A DNA stretch of 64,000 bases from Acidobacteriota bacterium (GCA_018268995.1 JAFDVL010000046.1:17428-81427); one strand, 5' to 3'; numbered from the stretch's first letter, positions 1 to 10,587 are shown. Notes: generated from the sequence alone by a model not told the origin. Numbers and translations: made by a program.

Positions 1-53
1 GTCGCCACCGCTCCTCGTACCGTACCGAACGGGAATTGAACCACGAAACCAAC

Positions 54-1013
54 TTACTTGGCAATCGAACGCACTGCCGTCAATTTTCGTGATGCCAGGA
101 TGGAATGAATTTGTTCAATTTGCCCGGCGGCATTTACCTGAAAAAGCATCACCGTGCGAGGCGCAAAGCCAGCAGGAATTTCCGGCACTTCAAAAACGAT
201 TGCCGGCGCGCCATTGAAGCTGTGCCATTCAGATCGCACCTTGTACGAATTGGTCGCCGCAATTTGCAAAATACGTGAATTGAAAAGTAAGACTTTTTCG
301 CGTCCCACAACCGGAACCCGCGCTGCATAAAACTCACCTCCACTGTCGCTCACATGCCGAACGTTATCTGCGAGCAAGGTTGCTGCTCCAGCAACATCGT
401 GATTGAACAAATAGGCGAGGAATTTTTCTACGGTTTGCTGTGCCTGTGACTGGAACAATTGTGTTATTGGATGGCGCGAATGGTCATATTCAAGAATCGC
501 CTTACGTGCGCGGTGCAACGTGGTTTTGACGTTGGCCTCGCTCATCCCCAACGCTTCAGCCGTTTCAAAGACGGAGTAATCAAAGACATCACGCAATAAC
601 AACACGGCGCGTTGCGACGGCGTTAGCGCTTCCAGCGCGAGCAGGAACGCATACGACACACTTTCGATCAGATCATATCGGGCAGCCGGATTGCCAAATT
701 CATCAGGCGGATCGTGAGCAGGCGGGTCATCAGATTCTGTTTCAATTGGCGACGGTAACCAGACGCCTTCGTATGATTGTCGTCTGCGTCGGCGCAGCAA
801 ATCCCGGCTGAGATTTATGGCCACGCGCACCAGCCACGGACGCCACGGTTCATCTGTGCGCGCGGGAGGGGTTTTTATCGCGCGTACAAATGTTTCCTGC
901 ACCAAATCATCTGCATCCGCCGCATTGCCTGTCATCCGATAGCACACGCCCCACAGAAAACGTTCATGGGCCTGAAAGACATCTGACATCTGAAATGTTG
1001 TCGCACTTGTCAT
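54..1013 (-). CDS. ECF RNA polymerase sigma factor, ECF41/SigJ-like, with C-terminal SnoaL-like domain
   Basis: The protein directs RNA polymerase to a specific promoter set. Its N-terminus has a sigma-70 region 2 (about residues 12-80, with DADDLVQETF), and region 4 follows (about 120-175, with a helix-turn-helix around ALGMSEANVKTTLHRARK). Between them lies WLPSP (residues 85-89), which resembles the WLPEP linker signature of the ECF41 family. Residues 185-319 form a SnoaL-like extension, which in ECF41 proteins modulates activity in place of a separate anti-sigma factor. The extension has DSGGEF where family members usually have a DGGGR-like motif. The start lies 9 bp after the stop of the FAD oxidoreductase gene, so the two are probably co-transcribed. 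ECF41 genes usually sit beside an oxidoreductase or carboxymuconolactone decarboxylase gene that they control, and this arrangement fits. The family call is firm; the ECF41 subgroup is inferred from the motif and the extension. Confidence 0.9.
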   Translation of the reverse strand: MTSATTFQMSDVFQAHERFLWGVCYRMTGNAADADDLVQETFVRAIKTPPARTDEPWRPWLVRVAINLSRDLLRRRRRQSYEGVWLPSPIETESDDPPAHDPPDEFGNPAARYDLIESVSYAFLLALEALTPSQRAVLLLRDVFDYSVFETAEALGMSEANVKTTLHRARKAILEYDHSRHPITQLFQSQAQQTVEKFLAYLFNHDVAGAATLLADNVRHVSDSGGEFYAARVPVVGREKVLLFNSRILQIAATNSYKVRSEWHSFNGAPAIVFEVPEIPAGFAPRTVMLFQVNAAGQIEQIHSILASRKLTAVRSIAK

Positions 1014-1022
1014 AATTCAAAA

Positions 1023-2321
1023 TCAGGCAGCCGTTGCCTTTTGTGTAGATCGCTGCACGATCATTTCTGCGGCTCGTTTCGCGCTGGCAAAACTTGCATC
1101 AGCTAATTGTCCTTCGCTGCCGACCCAATCGCCTGTTACATACAACCCGTCTATGTCTGGTACGGATGGACCGGGACGCCCGGTTAATCCGCCTTGCGCG
1201 GCTGTGACAAGCGCATGCGAAACCGTCATTTTCGGCAGGAATCGGCGGGCAATTACAAGTTCGCGCCAGCCCGGTTGCATTATATCCATGACGCCTTCCA
1301 GTCCCTTTTCTGTCGCGCGTGCGTCGTCATCTGAAATGGCGCTTAAATACTTGGCGACGTGAATCATCGCCTTTCCCTCAGGCGCTAATTTCGCCGTGGC
1401 AGAGTGAACCGAAAAGTAATATGGCTGGTCGGTGCCAAGGGCAAAACGTGCGTGTGGTTGTGGTAAATGTGTGAGGGCTAAATCCAGACAAGCTGCACGG
1501 ACTGGAATGGCAGCTTTGGCCCATTCCGCCAAAATCGTTTCTGCGCCGCCTTTTACCATCGCGGAGGCGTCCGCCGGGCTGGCCGCAATGATGACGGATG
1601 ACGCTGTGATGAGTTCGTGATTGCCTGATTGAATAAGGAATTCGCGCCCCTGTTTTTCTATGAATGACACATTTGCCCCCGACTGTATTTTCGCCCCTGC
1701 TTTTTCTGCTGCCAGCTGCAAACCATTGACCAGCGTTTGCCAACCACCATCCAGATAATAAACGCCATCAGCCAGCCCTGTCTGTAATTGTTGGATGGCC
1801 GCGCCCGCGCTTTGTTGTTCAGGGTCGTGTGCATAGGTCGTCACGCGAAACAAGGTTTGCACCAGTTCGCGAACCTTGGGATGTTGAATCGCCTGGTCAA
1901 GCCATTGGCGTACGGTGAGATGATTATGGGCTGTCGAATTAAGCTTGCCCAAATTGGCTAGCAACTTTGCTGCTTCAACTTTTGCTGATAATGGTAGAAA
2001 ACTGGTGGTCAGCAGCGAGACGATGCCGCCCGGCAAAGTGTGTTTCTTGCCGTGGTCTATGACATAGGCTCCTGCGGAACCCGCAACTCCGCCACTAAAT
2101 GCCACTCTTAATTCGCGCAAGATCGGCACTGCATGGGCGTTGCGATAAAGCGCATGGGGACCAAGATTGAACGCGACTCCGTGTTTGTTTTCGGTTCGCG
2201 CGCGTCCCCCGATTGACTGTGCTTTTTCCAGAACGACAACCTGTTGCCCGGCGCGTGCTAAAAACGCGGCGGCAGTTAGACCTGCTAACCCGCCACCAAT
2301 AATTGCTGTGTTGACCTGCAT
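1023..2321 (-). CDS. FAD-dependent oxidoreductase, amine oxidase/phytoene desaturase-like
   Basis: This is a flavoprotein of the amine oxidase/protoporphyrinogen oxidase/phytoene desaturase superfamily. The N-terminal dinucleotide-binding motif GGGLAG (residues 9-14) is followed by the E-x-GGRART segment typical of this superfamily. The C-terminal FAD-contact segment reads GLYVTGDWVGSEGQLADAS. At 432 residues it is shorter than bacterial carotenoid desaturases (about 490-510) and closer to the protoporphyrinogen oxidase-like group. The start follows a good ribosome binding site (GAGGAGAAAG). It is the first gene of a two-gene unit with the downstream ECF41-like sigma factor, so it is the probable partner or target of that sigma factor. 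The substrate cannot be told from the sequence, and no carotenoid or haem genes are nearby. Confidence 0.85.
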   Translation of the reverse strand: MQVNTAIIGGGLAGLTAAAFLARAGQQVVVLEKAQSIGGRARTENKHGVAFNLGPHALYRNAHAVPILRELRVAFSGGVAGSAGAYVIDHGKKHTLPGGIVSLLTTSFLPLSAKVEAAKLLANLGKLNSTAHNHLTVRQWLDQAIQHPKVRELVQTLFRVTTYAHDPEQQSAGAAIQQLQTGLADGVYYLDGGWQTLVNGLQLAAEKAGAKIQSGANVSFIEKQGREFLIQSGNHELITASSVIIAASPADASAMVKGGAETILAEWAKAAIPVRAACLDLALTHLPQPHARFALGTDQPYYFSVHSATAKLAPEGKAMIHVAKYLSAISDDDARATEKGLEGVMDIMQPGWRELVIARRFLPKMTVSHALVTAAQGGLTGRPGPSVPDIDGLYVTGDWVGSEGQLADASFASAKRAAEMIVQRSTQKATAA

Positions 2322-2523
2322 AAGAACTTTCTCCTCTCATTTTGGCTTTCACTGAGCATCACGATCAACCAGAGAAAAACGTTACAAACTGCAAAATAAA
2401 TCTTTTTATCCAAGTTTTAGTCTGCCAGGACAATTATCAAAAAACTCACTTCCAGCCTGAACAATCAGCGTTTAACTTGGCTTGTCCTTTGGGCGTTTTG
2501 TCTTTGAAGGGGTTGTTGGTGTG

Positions 2524-2552
2524 TTGACAAATGTTTATCGCTGGAGTAATAG
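2524..2552 (+). promoter_or_regulatory. Candidate sigma-70 promoter
   Basis: A consensus -35 (TTGACA, 2524-2529), a 17-bp spacer and a -10-like TAATAG (2547-2552) point toward the subtilase gene. The predicted start near 2559 would place the hairpin at 2585-2604 only about 25 nt into the transcript. This is read from sequence only. Confidence 0.4.
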
Positions 2553-2584
2553 CTGATCTGTATTAACACAGTTTAAGAAGTATC

Positions 2585-2610
2585 CGGTTGCCGCAAGGCA
2601 ACTGTGTTTT
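2585..2610 (+). terminator. GNRA-tetraloop hairpin with T-run, terminator- or attenuator-like
   Basis: GTTGCC-GCAA-GGCAAC forms a 6-bp stem, extendable to 8 bp with one G-U pair, capped by a GCAA tetraloop. TGTGTTTTT follows. No plus-strand gene precedes it, so it would act on a short leader transcript started from the promoter-like site just upstream. Confidence 0.4.
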
Positions 2611-2874
2611 TACCGTCTCACAGACTTTCAGGAAACGGGTCACGGTGTTTCGTCTTACTGGGTTCTGGTTTTTACAAATCAGTGCGGGCAGGGTTGTCCT
2701 GAAGGTGAGTTGTGTTATCCCCCACATCTCTTTGTGAGCCGATAGCATTCGCTGTGGCATAAACCTACCTGGTTTTTTTCAGTAAACCTGTCGCACCTAG
2801 TCATTAACGCAAGCACAAGGGAAGGCATGGGAGAAGGAAGGGTGAATGTGCTCTACAGCAAATGAAAGGGAATA

Positions 2875-5031
2875 ATGTTTGGAATCTGCGGAAGCTCCTG
2901 CAATGTTAGATTGTTGGTTGTTGCACTGGTTTGCCTCTCAATAACCTTACCCGTCTCGTCACATCACTTGCCATTTCCTCTATCCCCTGGGCAAGCGTTC
3001 TTTCCCCCGCCATCATCGGCTATCTCATCGGCTCCTCAATTGTGGGCAGACAAAGTGCCGATTGACCTTGCCACGCAAATTGCCTCGCAAGCAAACAAAC
3101 ACGCCAGACAGAATGTGATCATCCAATTCAGTTCGGCCTTTGGTGTAAGACATCACGCCCTGATTACTAAATTGGGCGGGATCGTCAGGCATCAGTTTGG
3201 CAATAGGGATTCTGTGTTGGCGGAAATTTCACTGGGAAAGATTGAGGAACTGGCGCGGGATGAGCGAGTGCGCCAGATTACGCCTGATCGCAATGTGAGC
3301 GCTAATTTGGATGCCGCTAAAATTGTGACCGGTGCTGATGTCGCTAGAAAAAAGGCGCAGAGTGTATATGGTACGACCTATTCCGCTTTAGACGGCTCAG
3401 GAATTGGCGTTGCTGTGATTGACTCTGGCGTAGGGATGAATGCGGCGAACAAAGAATTTGTGGCGACCAGTGGGAACTCGCGCCTGGTTCATTTCAAAGA
3501 TTTCAGCGACGATTTGGGAGCTACCCGTGCCTATGACGATTATGGTCACGGTACGGGTGTGGCGGGCGTGATCGCTGGAAATGGCTGGGCTTCAAAGCAG
3601 ACAGGTGCGGATCGGTTGGAATGGTATCCGGGAAATTATGGCGATTTCGATGGACTCGCCCCGAATGCCAGCATTGTTGCCCTTCGAGTTATCAGAAAAG
3701 ATGGGAGCGGAACGATTAGCTCTGTGATTAAGGCGATTGATTATGCCATTGCCCTCCAGGCCAAATACAATATTCGCATCATCAACATCAGCCTCGGTGC
3801 GCCAGTTGTTCAGAGTTATCGTACCGATCCCTTGTGTCTAGCTGCTGCACGCGCGGTCAAAGCTGGAATTGTGGTGGTATGTTCCGCCGGGAATTATGGG
3901 CACAATGATGTCATCATCAGCTATGATGCGAATGGCAAACCGGTGTATCAGACGGTTTACGGCAGCATTGTGAGCCCGGGTAATGACCCCAGTGTGATTA
4001 CAGTTGGTGCCACGAAAGACCCCCAGGAGACATTGCTGACGTGGCGCGATGCTTCGACGCCGCCGAATGTTGCTAAAAGTCCGGCTCCGCTGCGCCGATC
4101 TGATTTGATTGTGGCGCAATACAGTTCTCGCGGCCCTACACTTGTGGATGGTCTTGTGAAACCTGATGTCGTTGCTCCGGGAACGCAAATCATTACAACG
4201 GCGGCGAATAACACGGCATTGTTGCTGGATAAGGTACTGCCTCAAAATGTTATGCCGCCTACTTCAGCCAGCGGCGTGAAAAAAATGTACTGCCAGTTGT
4301 CGGGAACCTCATTTGCCGCACCAGTGGTTTCAGGAATTGCGGCATTGATGCTTCAGGCGAACCCTACCCTGACTCCTGGTCAGGTAAAAGCATTGCTTAT
4401 TTTCACTGCTCAAAAACTGGAGGGAAGCGCGAGACCGTGGAGGAGTTTGGCGGATAGCTTATTTTCTCAAGGGGCTGGTCTCGTCAACGCGCACGGCGCA
4501 GTACGATTGGCACAGAATAGTCGCCCGGATGCTAACCTGCTGAAAAGCGGCGATTCGCTTTTACTTCCAGATCGAACGCTGACGGGCTTAGCCCCAGACC
4601 TCTCGCTGGTTTTCAAAGACAGCAGCGGCAACATTTTGGAGCGGGCACTTTTCAATAGCGGCATCATCATGTCAGACGGCACTCCGTGGCCGCAGGGAAT
4701 CATCATGTCTGACAGCACAGTGTTGGCGACTTCGTTTACAACCGCAGGGCGTCAGTCGTTTGCGATGGAACGCGGGTTAGCGAATTTTGCGCGAGACCCC
4801 GTACGAAGGTTCTATTCAGAAGGCATTAATGCTTCGACCCGCCGTGCCTATGGGCGTTTCGTTTTTTCCTCACAAGGGCAGTCACTCTGGGCGAACGCCG
4901 TACTTAACCCCCTCTCTTTTGCCGCAGGAATTTCTCCGGTGGATAGCGACGTGCTGGCAGGGAAGGACGATGTTCCGACGCGTGGGGTTAGCTTGCTCAC
5001 GGCATCCAGTCCCTATTATCCGCGGCAATAA
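2875..5031 (+). CDS. Secreted subtilisin-like serine protease (peptidase family S8)
   Basis: This is an exported endopeptidase. It has an N-terminal signal peptide with a hydrophobic core around LLVVALVCLSITLPV. An inhibitor-I9-like propeptide follows at about residues 75-145. The S8 catalytic domain spans about 165-535 with the full triad: D183 in VIDSGVG, H225 in GHGTGVAG and S479 in GTSFAAPVVSG. The oxyanion-hole region lies around CSAGNYG. Residues 540-718 form a tail without a recognised domain; it includes two nearby copies of GIIMSD. No LPXTG, PEP-CTERM or type IX sorting signal is visible at the C-terminus. The start is preceded by AAAGGG. The gene stands alone, flanked by non-coding gaps on both sides. 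Family and secretion are firm; the substrate is unknown. Confidence 0.93.
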   Translation: MFGICGSSCNVRLLVVALVCLSITLPVSSHHLPFPLSPGQAFFPPPSSAISSAPQLWADKVPIDLATQIASQANKHARQNVIIQFSSAFGVRHHALITKLGGIVRHQFGNRDSVLAEISLGKIEELARDERVRQITPDRNVSANLDAAKIVTGADVARKKAQSVYGTTYSALDGSGIGVAVIDSGVGMNAANKEFVATSGNSRLVHFKDFSDDLGATRAYDDYGHGTGVAGVIAGNGWASKQTGADRLEWYPGNYGDFDGLAPNASIVALRVIRKDGSGTISSVIKAIDYAIALQAKYNIRIINISLGAPVVQSYRTDPLCLAAARAVKAGIVVVCSAGNYGHNDVIISYDANGKPVYQTVYGSIVSPGNDPSVITVGATKDPQETLLTWRDASTPPNVAKSPAPLRRSDLIVAQYSSRGPTLVDGLVKPDVVAPGTQIITTAANNTALLLDKVLPQNVMPPTSASGVKKMYCQLSGTSFAAPVVSGIAALMLQANPTLTPGQVKALLIFTAQKLEGSARPWRSLADSLFSQGAGLVNAHGAVRLAQNSRPDANLLKSGDSLLLPDRTLTGLAPDLSLVFKDSSGNILERALFNSGIIMSDGTPWPQGIIMSDSTVLATSFTTAGRQSFAMERGLANFARDPVRRFYSEGINASTRRAYGRFVFSSQGQSLWANAVLNPLSFAAGISPVDSDVLAGKDDVPTRGVSLLTASSPYYPRQ

Positions 5032-5318
5032 AGGCGGGGATAACGATTGGTGCGAGCGCACAAGACTGTGAATAGAACGGTAGTTATCAAAACATGGGAG
5101 GGCAGAAGAAGTTTTTTATTGAGAAGATGAAGAGAGACGGGCTAGAATGCAGACCTCTTGCAGAGTCACTTATTTTTGCTTTTGTCTTAGGCAGCTTTTG
5201 CGCGAAATGGAATGAGGTGCCAGCAACGCCCATCCTTCAATAAACGAATAGAATCTGACATCTATTGAATAAGCACGAAGATTGACCTCATCACAATTAA
5301 CGCTTTTTCATTCCTCAT

Positions 5319-7811
5319 ATGGATGGCACAAACAAAACCTCGCCTTTTCAATTCTATTTGTGGTTAGTCATAGCCATTGGCATTGGTGTTCTAGCCTCTT
5401 CCGCTCTCAAACTCGACTTCCAGCGTCTTGATATTCATTTTGCGTTGATCGCGGTCTTTACCATCGGCATCGGTTCGCATTTGAATGTGAAAATTCCGCG
5501 GGTCAATGCCTGGGTCTCAATATCGGATGCTTTTATTTTCCTTTCACTCCTGCTTTTTGGCGGAGAGGCAGCCGTCCTTCTGGCGACGTTTGAAGCCTTT
5601 TCCTCTTCGTTGAAAAATAATAAGACTAAGATATTTCACTTCTACAATGCAGGGGTCATGGCTTGTTCGTGGTGGTTGACCGTGCAAATTCTGGCGCTTT
5701 GCTTTGGCACGATTAGTCCAATTTTATTGGCACCGCTGTCATCACGATATGTGCTTGTTGTCATGGCAATGGCTGTAATGCAATACACCGCCAACTCCAG
5801 TTTAATTGCCATTGGATTAGGCCTCCGCTTTGGCTCTAAATTCTGGGAAACGTGGAAACAGCATTTTGTTTATACTTCACTCACGTATTTAGTAGCGGCC
5901 TCGGCTGCGGGCGGCGTTGCGAAACTGGTTGGGACAACAGGCTTCTATGCCTTTTTTGGGCTGGTGCCGATTGCAGCCATCGTGTATCTGACCTATCGCA
6001 CGTACTACGAGAAAGTTGAAGCCCAGAACCTGCAAATTGCGCAAGCCCGACAACACGTTGCCGAACTGGAAGAAAGTGAAGGGCGTTTTCGCAGTGCCTT
6101 TGATCACACCGCAGTCGGCATGGCACTGGTTGAACCTGCTGGTCATATTGTGCAGGTAAATAGCGCCCTCTGTCAGATTACCGGTTATTCGCAGAGCGAG
6201 TTGTTAGCGATGAATTACCAGGCGTTGGCGCATCCTTCAGAAAGCGACAAGTTACAAACGCTAATCCAGCAACTCTTAACTAAGCAGACGTCTTCGTTTC
6301 ACTTTGAGACGCAATATATCAACAAGGAACACGATACGATTTGGGTCCATCTGGGCGTTTCAATTGCCCGTGACATTAATACCAAGTCGGATCGCCTGAT
6401 TTTTCAACTCCAGAATATTACGGATCGTAAGCGTGCCGAGGCGCGATTGCAGCACGATGCGTTGCATGACGCGATGACCGGATTGCCAAATCGCGTTTTG
6501 TTTATGACCCACCTCAAGCACGTCATGGATCGGACGAAGCGCAACCCGGAACGGTTGTTTGCCGTGCTTTTTCTGGACCTGGACAGATTCAAAATTGTCA
6601 ATGACAGTTTGGGGCATTTAGCCGGAGATCAGCTTTTGACCGAGGCTGCGAAGCGGTTACAAAGCTGTTTGCGCCTGGGCGACACCGTGGCGCGGTTGGG
6701 CGGGGATGAATTTACTGTTTTGCTGGAAGATTTGCTCAGCCTTGACGAAGCTCACTTTGTCGCACAACGGATTCAACGCGAGATCGCACGCCCCTTTATT
6801 TTGAACGGGCAACAGGTTTTTACCAGCGTCAGCATCGGCATTGCGCAGGGCGGGCAGGGGTATGAGCACGCGGAGGAAATGTTGCGCGATGCCGACACGG
6901 CGATGTATCGCGCGAAGGCGCAAGGCACCGGCTTTTTTCAGGTCTTTGATCACGACATGCATTCAGCCGCTGTGCATCGCCTGCGGCTGGAAACAGATTT
7001 ACGGCGAGCAATTGCGCAACAGGAGTTTGTTCTGAACTATCAGCCAATCGTCAAGTTGGAAACAGGGGGATTGCAAGGATTTGAAGCCTTGGTTCGCTGG
7101 AATCATCCTGAGCGTGGCCTGATTGCTCCTAGTGAATTTATTCCGGTTGCTGAAGAAACTGGATTGATTGTCGGCCTTGGAGCATGGGTGTTACGTGAGG
7201 CGTGCCAGCAATTGCGAAGTTGGCAGAAGATGTATCCTGAACATCCTTCTTTGCAAATGTGCATTAACCTTTCGGCCAAGCAATTTCTACAGGCCGATTT
7301 GATCGAGCAAATCGAAAATCTATTGAAGAACATCAACATTAATCCGCGTTCGCTGAAATTGGAAATCACTGAAAGCACGGTGATGGAAAATGTGGATAAA
7401 GGCATCAGCCTGATGAAACAGATTCGAGCTTTAGGGATTGAGCTGAGCGTAGATGATTTTGGAACGGGATATTCCTCGCTCAGCTATCTGCCGCATTTTC
7501 CTCTCGACACGCTGAAGATAGATCGTTCTTTTGTGAGCCAAATGGGCGCGAATCGTGAAAACGCCGAAGTCGTGCGCGCAGTCATCGCGTTGGCGAAAAG
7601 CTTGCAGATGGATACGGTCGCGGAAGGTGTCGAAACGAACGCCCATTGGCGGCAATTGCAGGCATTTGGTTGCAGCTATGGACAGGGCTATTTCTTCTCT
7701 GTTCCGGTAGATGCGCGACAAGCCGGAGAGTTGATGCGGCAAAATAAATTGTGGCGAACGAACCTCGACTTCAAATCCGTTCCTGAACTTCCTGAGCCGC
7801 ACTATCAATGA
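5319..7811 (+). CDS. Membrane-bound PAS-GGDEF-EAL cyclic-di-GMP enzyme
   Basis: This is a bifunctional-type c-di-GMP signalling protein. The N-terminal 230 residues form a multi-helix membrane sensor module with about seven hydrophobic segments. A PAS domain follows (about 250-375, ending in the [18 protein letters not shown] linker), then a GGDEF domain with an intact GGDEF motif near residue 461. An inhibitory I-site RLGD sits just upstream of that motif. The C-terminal EAL domain has EALVRW (E589) and [10 protein letters not shown]. Both halves keep their signature catalytic residues, so it could synthesise and degrade c-di-GMP. No strong ribosome binding site is visible at the start. The last 7 bp overlap the convergent amidase gene. 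The input signal is unknown; the polysaccharide locus further along the window is a plausible c-di-GMP-controlled output. Confidence 0.93.
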   Translation: MDGTNKTSPFQFYLWLVIAIGIGVLASSALKLDFQRLDIHFALIAVFTIGIGSHLNVKIPRVNAWVSISDAFIFLSLLLFGGEAAVLLATFEAFSSSLKNNKTKIFHFYNAGVMACSWWLTVQILALCFGTISPILLAPLSSRYVLVVMAMAVMQYTANSSLIAIGLGLRFGSKFWETWKQHFVYTSLTYLVAASAAGGVAKLVGTTGFYAFFGLVPIAAIVYLTYRTYYEKVEAQNLQIAQARQHVAELEESEGRFRSAFDHTAVGMALVEPAGHIVQVNSALCQITGYSQSELLAMNYQALAHPSESDKLQTLIQQLLTKQTSSFHFETQYINKEHDTIWVHLGVSIARDINTKSDRLIFQLQNITDRKRAEARLQHDALHDAMTGLPNRVLFMTHLKHVMDRTKRNPERLFAVLFLDLDRFKIVNDSLGHLAGDQLLTEAAKRLQSCLRLGDTVARLGGDEFTVLLEDLLSLDEAHFVAQRIQREIARPFILNGQQVFTSVSIGIAQGGQGYEHAEEMLRDADTAMYRAKAQGTGFFQVFDHDMHSAAVHRLRLETDLRRAIAQQEFVLNYQPIVKLETGGLQGFEALVRWNHPERGLIAPSEFIPVAEETGLIVGLGAWVLREACQQLRSWQKMYPEHPSLQMCINLSAKQFLQADLIEQIENLLKNININPRSLKLEITESTVMENVDKGISLMKQIRALGIELSVDDFGTGYSSLSYLPHFPLDTLKIDRSFVSQMGANRENAEVVRAVIALAKSLQMDTVAEGVETNAHWRQLQAFGCSYGQGYFFSVPVDARQAGELMRQNKLWRTNLDFKSVPELPEPHYQ

Positions 7812-9037
7812 AAACTCCGCACAAGCGAATCCGGTCGGGAGAGTTGAGCTTTCACTTCGGCCCTGATCGCTGGCAACAAGGCATAAAGGGCGTCGCCGGG
7901 GCAATGTGTGCCCGCACAAACGCGCGCCACTTTGGAAGCATTCGCATCCCGATGTCCGGCAATCTCAGGCAAGTTTAATCCTGTGCTGGGATGATAGCTG
8001 ACTGCGGTTGGGTCTAACCTTAATTCACGGGCCTTTTGCGCCAGCAAGTCTTTCAGGCTCTTCAGTGCTTTTTCTGTGGGAGCTTGCGAGGTAAAGTTCC
8101 CCAGCATCGCAATGCCCATCGTGCCGGTGTTGGCACAACTGAAGTGCATTCCCGCCGCCTGATCACCGCCCACATGCCCTTGGTAAACCACGCCGTTCGG
8201 ATCAATCAAATAGTGATAGCCTAAATCACGCCAGCCGTTTGTGAATGCATGGAAATTCCAGATTGTTCGCACGACCGCAGGCCAATCCTGCACGTCATTT
8301 GCCGTTGCTGTGTGATGCACAATCAAATGCTGCACACGGGCTTTTTGCTGTTTGACCGGGAATTTTGTGTCCGGGCAATCCCATTGTGCGCGATGCAAAA
8401 AGGTATCTGAGTTTAATTGGCTCAGGGCGGATGGCAGCGTTGCGCCAGGGCTAATGAAGCGAAGTTTGAGGGATTGAATCAGCGGTGAATGTTGCGTTGC
8501 ATCACATTCCGCTTCAATTTGGTACTGAACGAATTTGCTGTCAGGCGGAAAGAAAAATAAACCTGCCTGTGTGCGCGGATCTCCATCCAGACTGGAGCGC
8601 TGCCACTCGCTCCATTGCTGCTGATCGGTGGACGCGCGCAGGCTGATGGTAAGCTTGGCATCTTTGGTAATCACCGATGCCCACTTGGCTGAAAGCGCCA
8701 GAAATGGAGCCGGCTTTTCGAGCGTGACCGCCAGCGGTTTGGAAATGAATTGTGCGCTGGTGTGACCTGCGGTGATTGCCAACCCCTGTTTGGCAAAACT
8801 GATGTCCTGTTGCCTCTCCATTTGCAGCGGTTCTGCAAAATCAATCGCCACTTCGCTTGTTCGTATCACTGGTGGTGACACCACAGTCACTGATGGCTGC
8901 GGCGTAGGCGTGGCCGGAACCAATGTGGTCGGCCCTGCTTGCTGACAGCTTGCTGCAAAGATAAAAAACGCCAGCGAGGTTGCATACAACAACCTGATAC
9001 AAACTTTGTTTTGGAATAAAGACGAAAATTTTTTCAT
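7805..9037 (-). CDS. Lipoprotein N-acetylmuramoyl-L-alanine amidase / PGRP-domain protein
   Basis: This is predicted to cleave the amide bond between N-acetylmuramic acid and the stem peptide of peptidoglycan. A lipoprotein signal ends in the lipobox FAAS-C31. A proline/threonine-rich linker (about 35-60) follows, then a beta-rich region of unknown role (about 65-205). An amidase_2/PGRP domain spans about 225-395. Zinc-ligand candidates are H241 or H242 in HHTAT, H362 in AGHRD and C379 in HCPGD, so the catalytic set looks complete. The lipid anchor would tether it at a periplasmic membrane face. The gene overlaps the 3' end of the GGDEF/EAL gene by 7 bp in convergent orientation. Confidence 0.9.
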   Translation of the reverse strand: MKKFSSLFQNKVCIRLLYATSLAFFIFAASCQQAGPTTLVPATPTPQPSVTVVSPPVIRTSEVAIDFAEPLQMERQQDISFAKQGLAITAGHTSAQFISKPLAVTLEKPAPFLALSAKWASVITKDAKLTISLRASTDQQQWSEWQRSSLDGDPRTQAGLFFFPPDSKFVQYQIEAECDATQHSPLIQSLKLRFISPGATLPSALSQLNSDTFLHRAQWDCPDTKFPVKQQKARVQHLIVHHTATANDVQDWPAVVRTIWNFHAFTNGWRDLGYHYLIDPNGVVYQGHVGGDQAAGMHFSCANTGTMGIAMLGNFTSQAPTEKALKSLKDLLAQKARELRLDPTAVSYHPSTGLNLPEIAGHRDANASKVARVCAGTHCPGDALYALLPAIRAEVKAQLSRPDSLVRSFH

Positions 9038-9312
9038 TCAGAATGAGTTTGCTCTCGTGTTTCCTTCACACTGGCGCACCTCAGGCGCGCTCGTCCACAT
9101 TTCTCCAACAGCCACAATGCCGGTCGCTTCATCTGATGTTAGCGATAACTCCGACCTTGATTACAAACCACGGAGCGCTACATAGGCTCCAGTTTGATTA
9201 GGCAAACCAACTGCATTTTGCTGCGTATTTTGTTTGCGATCAACTGCCCAGAGGAGTAGCATTGGGTTCCGCAACGCATTTCCTTTTTACCTATTTTCGG
9301 AGGTCACTTCTT

Positions 9313-10530
9313 ATGGCAGAACAAAACTCTCGCAGGACGTTCATCAAACAAGCAGGCGCAGCAGGCGCGCTGACGGCTGCATCGTATTCACGCGTGTTAG
9401 GCGCAAATGATCGCATTCAAATGGCTATTGTCGGCGCGGGCGGACGCGGGCGCAACGTAATGGAAAACTTCAATAAAATTGGCGCGGGCAAAGTCGAATA
9501 CATTGCCATTGCCGAGGTGTATGAGCCGAATCAGGCACAGGCCGCGAAGCTCTCGCGCGAAGGGGCAAAAGTTACGGTGGATTACCGCGACGTTTTGAAT
9601 ATGAAAGATGTCGTGGCGATTCACAATGCCACACCTGACCACTGGCACATGCAGGTTGTAATTGATTCCGTTGCGGCGGGCAAAGATGTGTACACCGAAA
9701 AGCCCTTCGCGCTTACGATTGAGCAGGGCAAACAGATCGTCAAGGCTGTGCGCGGCACAAAACAGGTTGTGCAGGTTGGGATGCAACGCCGAAGTTCTGA
9801 AATGGTGCGCGGGGCGAAGAAGCTGATTGAAGATGGTGTGCTTGGCGAAATTGCCATTGCTCGTGCGCAGTGGTATTGGAATCGCCCGGTTGATCCGAGT
9901 AAATGGAAATTCCGAGGCAATCTGGATTGGGAACGTTTTCAAGGCCCGGCGAAAAAACACTATGCCCAACCCGAACCCGCGCGCTTTTTCTCGTGGCGCA
10001 GCTTCTTTGATTACAACGGTGGCCACATGACCGATCAGGGCACGCATTTGATGGACGTGATTCAATGGTTCTGCAACGACGGCAAGCCACCGAAATCCGC
10101 CGTTTGCCAGGGCATGAATACCATTCACACCCACGGCGATGTGCCCGACACGTTCAGCGCTGTGTTTGAATACCCGAAGTTCATGGCGACCTGGACATTG
10201 TGCTACGCGAATTCGTACGAAGATGCGTGGAAGATCACGATCCAGGGCAAGAAAGCGACGATGGTGTTGGACGACGACGGCTATCGTGTTTATCCCGAAG
10301 TCTGGAAGCGTCCCAATATTCCACCCGCGCTCGCCCACGAGTTCAAAGGCGGCATTCCCACCGATCCGCACGTCGCGAATTTCCTGGATTGCATTCGCTC
10401 GCGCAAAGAGCCCAATGCACCGGTCGAAGTCGGCCACAACGCCGTCACCGGCCCGCATCTGGCGAACCTCGCGCTCAAGAGCAAATGCCGTGTGACCTTG
10501 AGTGATGATGGTGTGATTGCAATGAAGTAG
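9313..10530 (+). CDS. Gfo/Idh/MocA-family oxidoreductase with Tat signal peptide
   Basis: This is a probable NAD(P)-dependent sugar or polyol oxidoreductase exported folded. The N-terminus has a twin-arginine motif (SRRTFIK, RR at 7-8) followed by an Ala/Gly-rich hydrophobic stretch. The Rossmann domain begins at GAGGRG (41-46), and the conserved EKP motif is at 129-131. The C-terminal alpha/beta domain contains the [15 protein letters not shown] segment common in the secreted branch of this family. I chose the ATG at 9313 because GGAGG lies just upstream and the Tat motif then falls at the N-terminus; a TTG start at 9262 would add 17 residues ahead of it. Such proteins are abundant in Planctomycetes and Acidobacteria, usually with an unknown substrate. 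The gene converges on the NtrC-type regulator. Confidence 0.92.
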   Translation: MAEQNSRRTFIKQAGAAGALTAASYSRVLGANDRIQMAIVGAGGRGRNVMENFNKIGAGKVEYIAIAEVYEPNQAQAAKLSREGAKVTVDYRDVLNMKDVVAIHNATPDHWHMQVVIDSVAAGKDVYTEKPFALTIEQGKQIVKAVRGTKQVVQVGMQRRSSEMVRGAKKLIEDGVLGEIAIARAQWYWNRPVDPSKWKFRGNLDWERFQGPAKKHYAQPEPARFFSWRSFFDYNGGHMTDQGTHLMDVIQWFCNDGKPPKSAVCQGMNTIHTHGDVPDTFSAVFEYPKFMATWTLCYANSYEDAWKITIQGKKATMVLDDDGYRVYPEVWKRPNIPPALAHEFKGGIPTDPHVANFLDCIRSRKEPNAPVEVGHNAVTGPHLANLALKSKCRVTLSDDGVIAMK

Positions 10531-10539
10531 TGAATGACG

Positions 10540-10587
10540 CGAAGCTCTGGGAATGCAGGCAAGGATGTTTGCGCTCTCAGAGCTTCG
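10540..10587. terminator. Hairpin between convergent genes
   Basis: The 10-bp arms CGAAGCTCTG (10540-10549) and CAGAGCTTCG (10578-10587) form an inverted repeat in the 66-bp gap between the oxidoreductase and the NtrC-type regulator. There is no clear T-run, so it is a weak bidirectional terminator candidate. Confidence 0.5.

Larger units (their letters stand above)
2322..2874. other. Intergenic region with no convincing gene
   Basis: This 553-bp gap lies between the divergent FAD oxidoreductase and subtilase genes. It contains a promoter-like pair and a tetraloop hairpin, listed separately, and only short open frames. One frame at 2563-2760 (minus) has no ribosome binding site and no recognisable content. 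Confidence 0.6.

Noticed and set aside
1-53. Possible 3' end of a plus-strand gene at the left edge (frame 1 ends in TGA at 37)
   Set aside because: Only 12 codons are visible, which is too few to support any gene call.
2563-2760. A 65-codon minus-strand frame in the gap before the subtilase gene
   Set aside because: It has no ribosome binding site, no domain, and it overlaps the tetraloop hairpin. It could be real but cannot be supported.
9397-10458. A 353-codon open frame on the minus strand opposite the Gfo/Idh/MocA gene
   Set aside because: It is entirely antisense to a clearly conserved gene. Its composition is rich in His, Arg and Val as expected for a shadow frame, with no ribosome binding site and no domain.
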